From positions 1-11,236 of the forward strand of contig JACQNH010000024.1 of the NCBI GenBank assembly GCA_016203175.1: a stretch of DNA of 11,236 nt. The letters are read 5' to 3'. The notes below the pieces were generated by a model. It was not told where the DNA came from. It was given only the letters and a program-made list of their open reading frames with translations, and ran no database searches. The stretch's first letter is position 1; each line of letters begins with the position of its first letter. The position numbers were made by a program, and so were the translations under genes. The DNA is from Candidatus Woesearchaeota archaeon. GTDB taxonomy: Archaea > Nanobdellota > Nanobdellia > SCGC-AAA011-G17 > JACQNH01. Below are positions 1 through 6,577 of this stretch, in pieces.

Positions 1-348
1 ATTTATTAAAATACCTGTAGAATTAGTTTCTGCAGTAAATCCATTAGCTCTAAGCCCAAAAGTCTCAATAGTAGTATTAAGAAGACTACCATTTGTAATA
101 TTAGCAAAATTTATTGCATTTGAACTAGAGATTATTGCTCCCTGTAAGATATTACAATTTTTAATAGTGACATTATTAACGTTCGATACATTTATCGCAA
201 ATCCTAAAGATTTATGCGAATAATTAATCTGGAATCCAGCGCAATTCAACTCAATATTACTAGCAGTTATATTAAAACATGTTCCAGGTGCATTTACATT
301 TTGAGTTAAAGTAGTTATTCCTGCAGTATTTAAATTTCCACAAGTTAT
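1..348 (-). repeat. Beta-helix module 3, start only (cut by window edge)
   Basis: Residues 1668-1783 repeat the header of modules 1 and 2 (CGNLNTAGITTLTQNVNAPG, then TCFNITASNIELNCAGFQI and VTIKNCNILQ). The gene therefore contains at least three modules; the total number cannot be seen here. Confidence 0.85.
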
Positions 349-3300
349 ATTTAAATCCCCACCAATGCTATAATTACTAAATGCAGTTACATTAAATATT
401 ACAGTTGCAGCTGTTAAAGAAGTAAAGTTCGAACATGAAGGTGTAGTTGTTGAAGTACATTGAATTCCATTTCTTAAAATTTTATGATTAATAAATCTTT
501 GACCAGGAGTTCCAAAGATTGTTATGTTAGCAGATCTATTTAAACCAATATTCCCACTTGAATTTGAAATAACTATAATAGAATTATTACTAAATTGGAT
601 ATCAGAACTTGAATTTCCAACTAGATTTATTCCAGAACCATTAACTTGTTGAAAAAAACTAATTTCTCCAAAAGTAGAATTTCGAATAATTACTAAGCTT
701 CCTATTCCAGCAATACTATAATTCCTAATATTTTGATCTATTAAATGCGTTCCATTTATACCGGTTTTACTTAGGTTTAAATCCTCTCCGGCAATATTTA
801 TTAATGTGTTATTAATAAAAGTATTATTTTCTGGGTAATTCGCTCCACTAACTTCTAATCTAAGAGCAGGACTAGGTACACCTCTAGTAGACAAAATAAT
901 ATTATGCAAAATAGTATTATTATCAGAATTAAACCTAATCGATACACCATCATTATTTGAAGTACCTGAGGTTGAAACTAGATTATTACTTACATTATTA
1001 AATGATCCAGTATCAATTAATATACCTGCATTACCTCCTTCTGAACCTGCTGTAGAAATGTTATTATTAATCACAGTAACATTTGTAACTGAACCGCTAA
1101 TTTCAATACCAAAATTATTTCGTGTAGCATTTGTAAATACAGTATTATTAAAAACTGTAACATTATTACCTTGAACTCTTATACCAACATTGCCAGCACC
1201 TGAACCTTTATTGTTAATAACATTCCTACTTATATTATTAAATTCCGTTTGAACATCAACACCATAGTCACCTAAAGTACCAAAATTATTTATGGAATTA
1301 TCAGTTACATTACTTAAAAGAGAACCTCCTGCTAATTGAATTCCATTATTTCCTGTACTAGTACCATTTGTAGTAATACTATTATTAAAAATTATAATCC
1401 CGGTTCCCTTTGATTGTATTCCCATATTATTTGTAGTCCCATTAGTTAAAATTGTATTATTAGAAACAGTTAGATTACCAGAACCAGTTTCTAATAAAAT
1501 TCCTATATTTTCGCTACTACCATTAGTTCGGATACTATTATTGAATACACTTGAATTAATCGTTCTGCCAAAAAATATTCCATAATTATTAGCATCTGCA
1601 TTACCTGCTTTTATTATCTCACAATTTCTAATCGTTATATTAGATAGCAAAGACGTACCAGAGACATTAATCCCTATACCACTAGAAGATTGACCATAAA
1701 TAATTCGGAATCCAGCACAATTTAACTCCACATTACTTGTAGTTATATTAAAACAAGTTCCAGGCGCATTTACACTATTAGATAAAATATGATTTCCAGA
1801 AGTTTCTATATTCCCACAACTTGTAATATTCAAATCTCCACCAATGCTATAATTACTAAATGCAGTTACATTAAATATTACAGTTGCAGCTGTTAAAGCA
1901 GTAAAGTTAGAACAAGAAGGTGTAGTTGTTGAAGTACATTGAATTCCATTTCTTAAAATAACTGGATTAGTAAATGGTTGTCCTGGAGTTCCAAATATAG
2001 AAATATTAGCAGATTTATTAAGGCCAGGATTTCTAGAATCATTAACAAATATAGAATTATTCCCTATTTGAATATCAGCAGTTGAATTAAAATTTAGGCT
2101 AGTACCAGAACCATTAACTTGTTGAAAAAAACTAATTTCTCCAAAAGTTGTATTTCTAACAATTAGAGTGCCACCAATACCGATAATTGAGTAATTTCGG
2201 ATTTGTTGGTCAATTAATTTTGTTCCATTTACTGCAGCGTCAAGGTTAAAGTCATTACCATCTATACTTAAAAGTGTATTATTAGTGAAATTAGTATTAT
2301 CTGGATTTGCGAGTATAGAATCAAGTACAAAAGCGTCACTATTCCCGCCCCCACTAGTTGAGATTGTATTATTACTAACAGTATTATTCACAGAAGCACC
2401 AGATATATACATTCCTCTACTAGTTCCAGTTCCTTTAGTTACTATCGTGTTCGCAATAATAGTATTATTAAAAGATCCAGATTGTATTAACATACCATTA
2501 TTCCCAGTAGTGCCATTAGTTGAAATATTATTATTAGTTATTGTAGAATGACTAGCTGCATTCATTAATAAACCATAATTATTTGTAGTTCCGCTTGTAG
2601 ACACAGAGTTATTGCTAACAGTACTATTTGATGAACCGGTATCAAGATAAATCCCTACATTGGTTGTTGAACCCAATGTAGAAACTGTATTGCTGGTTAT
2701 ATTAGTTGTCGAACCTGTAGTATAAATACCATAATTATTTCCTGCACTTCCATTTGTGAATATAATATTTTTACTTACATTATTAAAATTAGAGCTTGAT
2801 ACAATATTTATACCTATATTCGAACTCGTACCATTTGTGAATATAGTGTTATTTGAAATAATATTATTCTTTGAAGATCCAGTAAGTTGTATTCCATAAT
2901 TTGCAGTTGTTGTACCTTTTGTTGAAATTGTATTTCCGCTTACGTTATTAAAATTAGAACCAGACTGCAAATTTATACCATAATTATTTGAAGTACCATT
3001 GGTTAAAATACTATTATTAAATATAGTAGAATTAGCAACATTTGCAAACTGTACCCCCCAATTATTAGCCCCTATTGTGCTATTCTTTAAGATATTACAG
3101 TTTTTGATGGTTATATTATTTAACTTTGTTGAAGATGATACATTAATCCCCATCCCACTTGAAGCTATTCCATAAGTTATTCTAAATCCTTGGCAATTTA
3201 ATTCTACATTTGAAGCAGTTATATTAAAACAAGTCCCAAGTGCATTAACATTCTGACTTAAGTTATACAAACCAGCTGCACTTATCTTATCGCAACCAGA

Positions 3301-5349
3301 TAAAATAATTGCTTGTTCGCCAATAACTGTTTTTCTTTGGAAGAATACTCCAGTTATATTGGCATAGACTACATCCAAAAAACCATTCATCCTATCACTA
3401 CTTACAATATTTTGAAATCTTATATGTGGATTAGTTAAATTTTTTGTAGGGTCTATAAGAGTTTCGCTACTAAATGTATTTCCAAAATCTGTAGAATTAA
3501 TATACGCAACTGGACCACTTCCATCATTTCCATCTAAACTCGGAATTATACCACTTCCAGCACTTACATTTATATATACAATATGAATATTTCCAGCACC
3601 ATCAATTGCAAGATCAGCATCGTTATCTGCTGAAGAATTATCTAATTCCTTTGAAGACCAAGTTTTACCAGCATCTGTTGAATTAGCTAGCCATAAATCA
3701 TCTGCTGCTCCATACTCTGTATAGGCAATATACATTCTACTTTCATTTGTATGGTCAATTTCTAAATCTAGAGCTTCCAATGTTACATCATGTTTTGAAA
3801 CCTGAATTTTACCTGCACTAAATCCTCTAAATGTATCAAAAATGTCAACATCTTGCTCATCACTTCCAGTTGCTGCTATAAATATTGTACCAGAAGAATT
3901 AACCTCAATATCACAATTATCTGCGTCATCAAGTACATTTGCCCATACTAAAGTTTTTGGTCCCCAAGTACTATTTGAAAATGTGAAATTTATATAATGA
4001 ATACTATCGTTTGCATCATCTCCAGCTAAAACATCTGCAATAATACAAGCATGAAAATTTCCATTGTCGTCAACAGCTATAGAAGGAACTGCATAATCAT
4101 CCCCCGGTACACCATTAAAATTAGGCAACCCTTTTAAACCATTCCAATTTTCACCATCAGTGCTATTCATAAACTCAACATCTCTATCGGTACCATTATT
4201 AATAACTAATAATATCATAAAATTATCTTCATTAATCGTTAAACTTGCTTGTGTATAATTTCCAGTAGACTGTTCAGTATTTGACCATGTTTCTCCTTCA
4301 TCATCAGAAAAGGCCGTCCATAGGTCATCTAAATTATCTACATAAGTCATAACTAGTCTTCCATTACTCATTCTAACAATACTGTCTAGTCCACTATTAT
4401 CCAAAGAACTTGTAGATCCAGGATCAGTAGAAACTTTTGGATCAGTAATATGATCAAATTCTAAATAAGCATCACCATCATTATCTTTATTAACAATTTT
4501 TAAATCAAAAGTATCATTGCTGCCAGTTATATTAGTAAGAAAAATTTTATAATATTTAGTCTCATTGATAATAGGAAAATCAGCCAACTTTTCAGAGCTA
4601 TTAAAATAATACACCTCTACACTTGTATTAAGACTTTGATTGTTTCTAACATAAATAGTTATATCATTCTCATTAGTTAAATTTTGTTCATATGTTACTC
4701 TCACCCATTCATTATGGTATATAGGTTCTGACCAAATATTATTCTTGTCTTTAGTCTCATTATAAATATCTTTGATAAAAGTCTTATTTTCATCTAAATG
4801 TTCAGCTTTAGTTATATTTATCTCCCCAAAACCAGGATCATCTTGAGTTAAAATAAAGGTGTACTCTCTTCCAGGAATTAAATCTTTCTTAAATAAACTC
4901 CATTCTCCATAACATTCTTGTCTAGTAAAATTCCATTCTTTACATTTATATAGGCTAGTTCCAGTTGCAACAACAGTAACATTTGCATTATCAAACTCCA
5001 ATTCTGTAGGATCAATAGCATAAACCTTAACAAATTCTTTATTTTTAACTTTGATAAATGTTTCAATTTTCTCTTTAGGAGCATCATCAATTTTTAATTT
5101 AATTTCTTTAGAAGTATTTAAATTTACAAATACGATCTTTTTAATAGCTGTTTCTTGAGGCTTAATAATAATTTGTTTATTTTCATTAATATTTGCTTCA
5201 ACTTTTATAGGAATTTCTTTGCTATTAACTACTCCAAAATTTTTTATAGGGGTCTCTTTTTCTTTAAATAGATTAAATAGTCCAAATATTATCAAAGCTA
5301 TTAAAACTAAAATCCATAATCCCTTTTTTTTAAATAAATTTTTAACCAT
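1..5349 (-). CDS. Giant secreted/surface protein: membrane anchor, Asp-box propeller, beta-helix modules (C-terminus beyond window)
   Basis: I read every codon from ATG 5349 to position 1 and found no stop: 1783 residues, with the C-terminus off the window. Residues 4-27 are a basic stretch plus hydrophobic helix (signal/anchor). Residues about 35-115 are charged and beta-rich. Residues about 115-305 resemble, from memory, a domain seen in DPANN surface proteins (YKCKEWNFTRQECYGEW, DPGFGEI, NDITIYVRNN). Residues about 315-670 carry Asp boxes: SDDEGETW 348-355, STDGENW 395-401, STDAGKTW 557-564 and STDFGNTF 619-626, so a sialidase/BNR-type propeller, though enzymatic activity is not shown. From residue 684 follow right-handed beta-helix modules with about 27-residue NNTI-x-TNGT-type repeats. 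N-x-S/T sequons are abundant, suggesting heavy N-glycosylation. Cysteines cluster in module headers (686, 707, 719, 751), possibly disulfides. The start overlaps the upstream HTH gene by 8 bp (ATGGTTAA) and has no clear Shine-Dalgarno, so coupled translation is likely. Probable role: adhesin, S-layer-associated or host-contact protein; its ligand is unknown. Confidence 0.92.
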   Translation of the reverse strand, partial: MVKNLFKKKGLWILVLIALIIFGLFNLFKEKETPIKNFGVVNSKEIPIKVEANINENKQIIIKPQETAIKKIVFVNLNTSKEIKLKIDDAPKEKIETFIKVKNKEFVKVYAIDPTELEFDNANVTVVATGTSLYKCKEWNFTRQECYGEWSLFKKDLIPGREYTFILTQDDPGFGEINITKAEHLDENKTFIKDIYNETKDKNNIWSEPIYHNEWVRVTYEQNLTNENDITIYVRNNQSLNTSVEVYYFNSSEKLADFPIINETKYYKIFLTNITGSNDTFDLKIVNKDNDGDAYLEFDHITDPKVSTDPGSTSSLDNSGLDSIVRMSNGRLVMTYVDNLDDLWTAFSDDEGETWSNTEQSTGNYTQASLTINEDNFMILLVINNGTDRDVEFMNSTDGENWNGLKGLPNFNGVPGDDYAVPSIAVDDNGNFHACIIADVLAGDDANDSIHYINFTFSNSTWGPKTLVWANVLDDADNCDIEVNSSGTIFIAATGSDEQDVDIFDTFRGFSAGKIQVSKHDVTLEALDLEIDHTNESRMYIAYTEYGAADDLWLANSTDAGKTWSSKELDNSSADNDADLAIDGAGNIHIVYINVSAGSGIIPSLDGNDGSGPVAYINSTDFGNTFSSETLIDPTKNLTNPHIRFQNIVSSDRMNGFLDVVYANITGVFFQRKTVIGEQAIILSGCDKISAAGLYNLSQNVNALGTCFNITASNVELNCQGFRITYGIASSGMGINVSSSTKLNNITIKNCNILKNSTIGANNWGVQFANVANSTIFNNSILTNGTSNNYGINLQSGSNFNNVSGNTISTKGTTTANYGIQLTGSSKNNIISNNTIFTNGTSSNIGINIVSSSNFNNVSKNIIFTNGSAGNNYGIYTTGSTTNITSNTVSTLGSTTNVGIYLDTGSSNSTVSNNSVSTSGTTNNYGLLMNAASHSTITNNNISTNGTTGNNGMLIQSGSFNNTIIANTIVTKGTGTSRGMYISGASVNNTVSNNTISTSGGGNSDAFVLDSILANPDNTNFTNNTLLSIDGNDFNLDAAVNGTKLIDQQIRNYSIIGIGGTLIVRNTTFGEISFFQQVNGSGTSLNFNSTADIQIGNNSIFVNDSRNPGLNKSANISIFGTPGQPFTNPVILRNGIQCTSTTTPSCSNFTALTAATVIFNVTAFSNYSIGGDLNITSCGNIETSGNHILSNSVNAPGTCFNITTSNVELNCAGFRIIYGQSSSGIGINVSGTSLLSNITIRNCEIIKAGNADANNYGIFFGRTINSSVFNNSIRTNGSSENIGILLETGSGNLTVSNNTILTNGTTNNMGIQSKGTGIIIFNNSITTNGTSTGNNGIQLAGGSLLSNVTDNSINNFGTLGDYGVDVQTEFNNISRNVINNKGSGAGNVGIRVQGNNVTVFNNTVFTNATRNNFGIEISGSVTNVTVINNNISTAGSEGGNAGILIDTGSFNNVSNNLVSTSGTSNNDGVSIRFNSDNNTILHNIILSTRGVPSPALRLEVSGANYPENNTFINNTLINIAGEDLNLSKTGINGTHLIDQNIRNYSIAGIGSLVIIRNSTFGEISFFQQVNGSGINLVGNSSSDIQFSNNSIIVISNSSGNIGLNRSANITIFGTPGQRFINHKILRNGIQCTSTTTPSCSNFTSLTAATVIFNVTAFSNYSIGGDLNITCGNLNTAGITTLTQNVNAPGTCFNITASNIELNCAGFQINYSHKSLGFAINVSNVNNVTIKNCNILQGAIISSSNAINFANITNGSLLNTTIETFGLRANGFTAETNSTGILIN
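349..1824 (-). repeat. Beta-helix module 2 (492 codons)
   Basis: Residues 1176-1667, a direct repeat of module 1 with the same header, repeat body and closing block. Total length is identical although the 27-residue repeats inside have diverged in sequence and carry small compensating indels (the closing block is one residue out of the header register). The first short repeat starts at residue 1270, exactly 492 after its counterpart at 778. Confidence 0.85.
361..480 (-). repeat. Near-identical block, copy A (partner 1840-1959)
   Basis: These 120 bp differ from 1840-1959 at only three positions (by eye), far less than the rest of the two modules. The block encodes the module-closing sequence ILRNGIQCTSTTTPSCSNFT and TAATVIFNVTAFSNYSIG. 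Synonymous sites are conserved too, which points to recent duplication or gene conversion rather than protein-level selection alone. Confidence 0.8.
1840..1959 (-). repeat. Near-identical block, copy B (partner 361-480)
   Basis: Second copy of the 120-bp block, 1479 bp from copy A, with differences only near its middle (gcagtaaagttagaacaaga against gaagtaaagttcgaacatga). A further exact 44-bp match lies at 632-675 and 2105-2148, encoding FGEISFFQQVNGSG. Confidence 0.8.
2341..3018 (-). repeat. Tandem 26-28 residue beta-helix repeats in module 1
   Basis: Repeats begin at residues 778, 805, 833, 860, 886, 913, 939, 966 and 993, giving steps of 27, 28, 27, 26, 27, 26, 27 and 27. The pattern is N-N-(S/T)-(I/V)-x-T-x-G-(S/T)-x(2-4)-N-x-G-(I/L/M) followed by a Ser/Gly/Asn turn and N-x-(V/I/T)-S. 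This matches parallel beta-helix (PbH1/NosD-like) rungs, with Asn/Thr ladders where turns stack. At DNA level the repeats are about 81 bp and quite diverged. Confidence 0.8.
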
Positions 5350-5818
5350 TTTTTATTTTATATCTTCTTAAAACAGTTCTAATTGTACTCTGATTTTTAT
5401 TTAATAACAAAGAAATTTGATTCACTGAAAAATCTTTTACTTTAAGATAAGCAACAATAGACTCTAAAACAGAATATTTTCTATCTACAAAGATATTAAA
5501 AGGAATACAAATTGAATAATCAGAAATATCTAGTTCACCATTAAATTTGTTTTTAGACCTATTATAAGTATTGTAAACCGTACTTAATTTCCTATTTAGT
5601 ATTTTAGAAATTTCTTTAAAAGATTTCTTCTCAACTTCCCTTAAATATTTTATAATAATCTCTAAACCAGAAATATTTGCTCTAAAAACAGAAATAGGCA
5701 TCCCAGTCTCTCTTTTTTTTAAAAAACTCTCTATAATCTCTTTTCTCTCTTCATCACTCAAAGAACTAATTAGATTCTTTATTTGTACAACTAATCCCTC
5801 CCTCTTTTTTTCACTCAA
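5342..5818 (-). CDS. Tandem helix-turn-helix DNA-binding protein, probable regulator of the surface-protein operon
   Basis: A 158-residue soluble protein. Residues 50-91 and 116-156 are two copies of the same HTH unit: SGLEIIIKYLREVEKKSFKE-IS-LNRKLSTVYNTYNRSK against SVLESIVAYLKVKDFSVNQ-IS-LNKNQSTIRTVLRRYK. The shared pattern is S-x-LE-x-I-x(2)-YL...F-x(3)-IS-x-LLN-x(3)-ST-(V/I)-x-T-x(3)-R-x-K, reminiscent of sigma-70 region 4-type HTHs. Residues 1-45 are charged and helical, possibly for dimerisation. The start is TTG: an in-frame TGA lies at 5831-5833 and the next ATG (residue 40) would cut off the N-terminal helix but leave both HTHs. It overlaps the giant surface gene by 8 bp and has a phased array of dyad motifs just upstream, so autoregulation and control of the downstream gene is the simplest inference. 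I do not recognise a named family. Confidence 0.8.
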   Translation of the reverse strand: MSEKKREGLVVQIKNLISSLSDEERKEIIESFLKKRETGMPISVFRANISGLEIIIKYLREVEKKSFKEISKILNRKLSTVYNTYNRSKNKFNGELDISDYSICIPFNIFVDRKYSVLESIVAYLKVKDFSVNQISLLLNKNQSTIRTVLRRYKIKNG

Positions 5819-5842
5819 GTTATATTTCTTTCAGTTTTAAGA

Positions 5843-5851
5843 ATTTAAAAA
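5843..5851 (-). promoter_or_regulatory. Probable TATA box of the HTH/surface-protein operon
   Basis: On the minus strand the sequence reads AATATTTTTAAATTC. The TTTTTAAAT core is centred about 29 bp upstream of the TTG start, as expected for an archaeal promoter with a very short or absent leader. The first motif of the operator array begins only a few bases upstream (5854). Confidence 0.5.
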
Positions 5852-5853
5852 TA

Positions 5854-5974
5854 TTACTATTATGTAAACATTAAATACCATTTTGTAACTTCAAAATAAC
5901 TACCATGTAATCATAATTTATTATTATGTACTCATTTAAATACTATCTTGTAAGCAAAAATTACTACTATGTAA
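5854..5974. repeat. Array of six phased 13-14 bp dyad motifs (candidate operator array)
   Basis: Plus-strand 13-mers: TACTATTATGTAA 5855-5867, TACCATTTTGTAA 5876-5888, AACTACCATGTAA 5898-5910, TATTATTATGTAC 5919-5931, TACTATCTTGTAA 5941-5953 and TACTACTATGTAA 5962-5974. Start-to-start steps are 21, 22, 21, 22 and 21 bp. The best copies are 14-bp dyads TTAC-N6-GTAA, and spacers are 8-9 bp and AT-rich. A step of two helical turns puts every copy on one face of the DNA. The array abuts the likely TATA box of the tandem-HTH gene, which fits cooperative binding of that protein as activator or repressor. Confidence 0.8.
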
Positions 5975-6013
5975 ATTAAAGAAAGAGACTATTTCCAATC
6001 CAATTCTGTTTTT

Positions 6014-6088
6014 TTACTCTTTTATTAAATTTAAGCTTTCTTCGGCCATTTCTTTAAACCAATTATTAAAAAGCTCTTTATTTCCCAT
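6014..6088 (-). CDS. Possible micro-ORF or gene remnant (24 residues)
   Basis: ATG 6088 to TAA 6014 encodes MGNKELFNNWFKEMAEESLN followed by LIKE, an acidic amphipathic helix. The same frame is open for nine codons upstream of the ATG (reading NLDLIERF after a TAA), which also looks protein-like. It lies between the OB-fold gene and the operator array, on the same strand. A purine-rich GAAAGG sits only 3 nt before the ATG, too close for a good ribosome site. It may be a real small protein, the tail of a degraded gene, or chance. Confidence 0.25.
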   Translation of the reverse strand: MGNKELFNNWFKEMAEESLNLIKE

Positions 6089-6122
6089 AAACCTTTCGAT
6101 TAAATCCAGATTTTATAAGAAT

Positions 6123-6458
6123 TCATTTAGACTTCTTTTTCTCTTTCTTCTCTTCAGAACTAGTAACATCACCACTAACAACCTCTAGCTTTCCAAATTT
6201 ACCAGTTGTTAATTGCTTCTCCCCTTGAAATACATTCACAAAGCCATTAGTCAATTTTAAAGTATCCCCAACCTTAATCTTATCTATATCCTCATTCCAT
6301 AAAGTTAATTTTATATCTCCAGAATCATCAGAAACAGTAGCATTAGCAACCCTTCCAATCTTCCCAAATTTGTTGAATTCCCTTACTTCCCCTATATCCT
6401 TAACCTTAACAGTTATATCCACATTTCCTTGTCTTTCCTTTAATTCACTAATGTTCAT
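6123..6458 (-). CDS. OB-fold single-stranded DNA-binding protein (RPA/SSB-like)
   Basis: A 111-residue single OB-fold protein of the archaeal RPA/SSB-like type, expected to coat ssDNA in replication, recombination and repair. Visible features: strand 1 ITVKVKDIGEVREF (15-28), GRVANATVSDDSG-x-IKLTLWN (35-55, with a typical aromatic W54), then VGDTLKLTNGFVNVFQGE (63-80) and KQLTTGKFGKLEV (81-93). The Lys/Glu/Ser-rich tail (95-111) is probably disordered. I chose ATG 6458: AAAGAGATT precedes it at useful spacing, and another ATG lies immediately upstream (6461). The frame can be opened to 6560, but the added 34 residues run through the promoter and palindromes and do not belong to the fold. It is transcribed divergently from the ATPase. 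Confidence 0.85.
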   Translation of the reverse strand: MNISELKERQGNVDITVKVKDIGEVREFNKFGKIGRVANATVSDDSGDIKLTLWNEDIDKIKVGDTLKLTNGFVNVFQGEKQLTTGKFGKLEVVSGDVTSSEEKKEKKKSK

Positions 6459-6508
6459 CATAATCTCTTTTAATTTAGTCTTTTTAAAGCTTTTTAGAAG
6501 CGAAAGAT

Positions 6509-6530
6509 GAATCATAAGTCTTATAGATTC
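6509..6530. promoter_or_regulatory. Inverted repeat in divergent promoter (third dyad)
   Basis: GAATCATAAG at 6509-6518 is mirrored by CTTAT and GATTC at 6520-6530 with one extra base, giving 10-bp arms around a single T. It lies in the leader/promoter zone of the OB-fold gene and touches the next palindrome at 6528. On the minus strand it contains CTATAAG (6519-6525), an alternative TATA box for that gene. Confidence 0.45.
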
Positions 6531-6543
6531 GATCATAATCGAA
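6528..6543. promoter_or_regulatory. Palindromic operator candidate, upstream copy
   Basis: TTCGATCATAATCGAA is a 16-bp palindrome with one mismatched pair, just upstream of the ATPase TATA box. Its core CGATCATAATCG differs from the downstream palindrome by a single base. Centre-to-centre distance to that copy is 32 bp, about three helical turns, so a protein bound at both sites would sit on one DNA face around the TATA box. Confidence 0.6.
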
Positions 6544-6545
6544 AG

Positions 6546-6555
6546 ATTTATAAAT
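6546..6555 (+). promoter_or_regulatory. TATA box of the ATPase gene (possibly shared by both directions)
   Basis: ATTTATAAAT is a perfect palindrome preceded by purine-rich CGAAAG, which fits a BRE. Its centre is about 27 bp before ATG 6578, implying a leaderless mRNA. Because the box is symmetrical it could also serve the divergent OB-fold gene, giving that gene a leader of roughly 65 nt. Confidence 0.65.
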
Positions 6556-6560
6556 ATCAC

Positions 6561-6574
6561 TCGATTATAATCGA
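6561..6574. promoter_or_regulatory. Palindromic operator candidate, downstream copy
   Basis: TCGATTATAATCGA is a perfect 14-bp palindrome between the TATA box and ATG 6578, covering the bases just before the expected transcription start. Occupancy here would block initiation, so repression is the likeliest effect. Confidence 0.6.
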
Positions 6575-6577
6575 CTA

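Larger units (their letters stand above)
1825..3300 (-). repeat. Beta-helix module 1 (492 codons)
   Basis: First of three direct modules in the giant gene, residues 684-1175. It opens with a header (SGCDKISAAGLY, LGTCFNITASNVELNC, ITIKNCNI), continues with about eight 27-residue beta-helix repeats, and closes with a block containing FGEISFFQQVNGSG, NISIFGTPGQ and NGIQCTSTTTPSCSNFT. The header anchor attaaaaca lies at 3223, 1747 and 271, so the period is exactly 1476 bp twice. Confidence 0.85.

Noticed and set aside
2285..2551. Open frame on the plus strand, 88 codons, hydrophobic
   Set aside because: It lies antisense to the giant surface gene, whose Asn/Thr/Ser-rich repeats read in reverse give hydrophobic Leu/Val/Ile strings. 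It has no promoter or ribosome site.
4878..5090. Open frame on the minus strand, 70 codons
   Set aside because: It is an out-of-frame shadow inside the giant surface gene, whose frame at the same place encodes a recognisable domain.
5854..5974. CRISPR array
   Set aside because: The repeats are only 13-14 bp with 8-9 bp AT-rich spacers and some degeneracy, and no cas genes are present.
5854..5974. Iteron-type replication origin
   Set aside because: No Orc1/Cdc6 or Rep gene or ORB-like element is nearby. The position directly before a TATA box of a DNA-binding protein gene fits regulation better, although an origin cannot be excluded from sequence alone.
6459..6560. Extended N-terminus of the OB-fold protein starting at 6560
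   Set aside because: These codons run through the TATA box and palindromes of the divergent promoter, and the added residues do not fit the OB fold.
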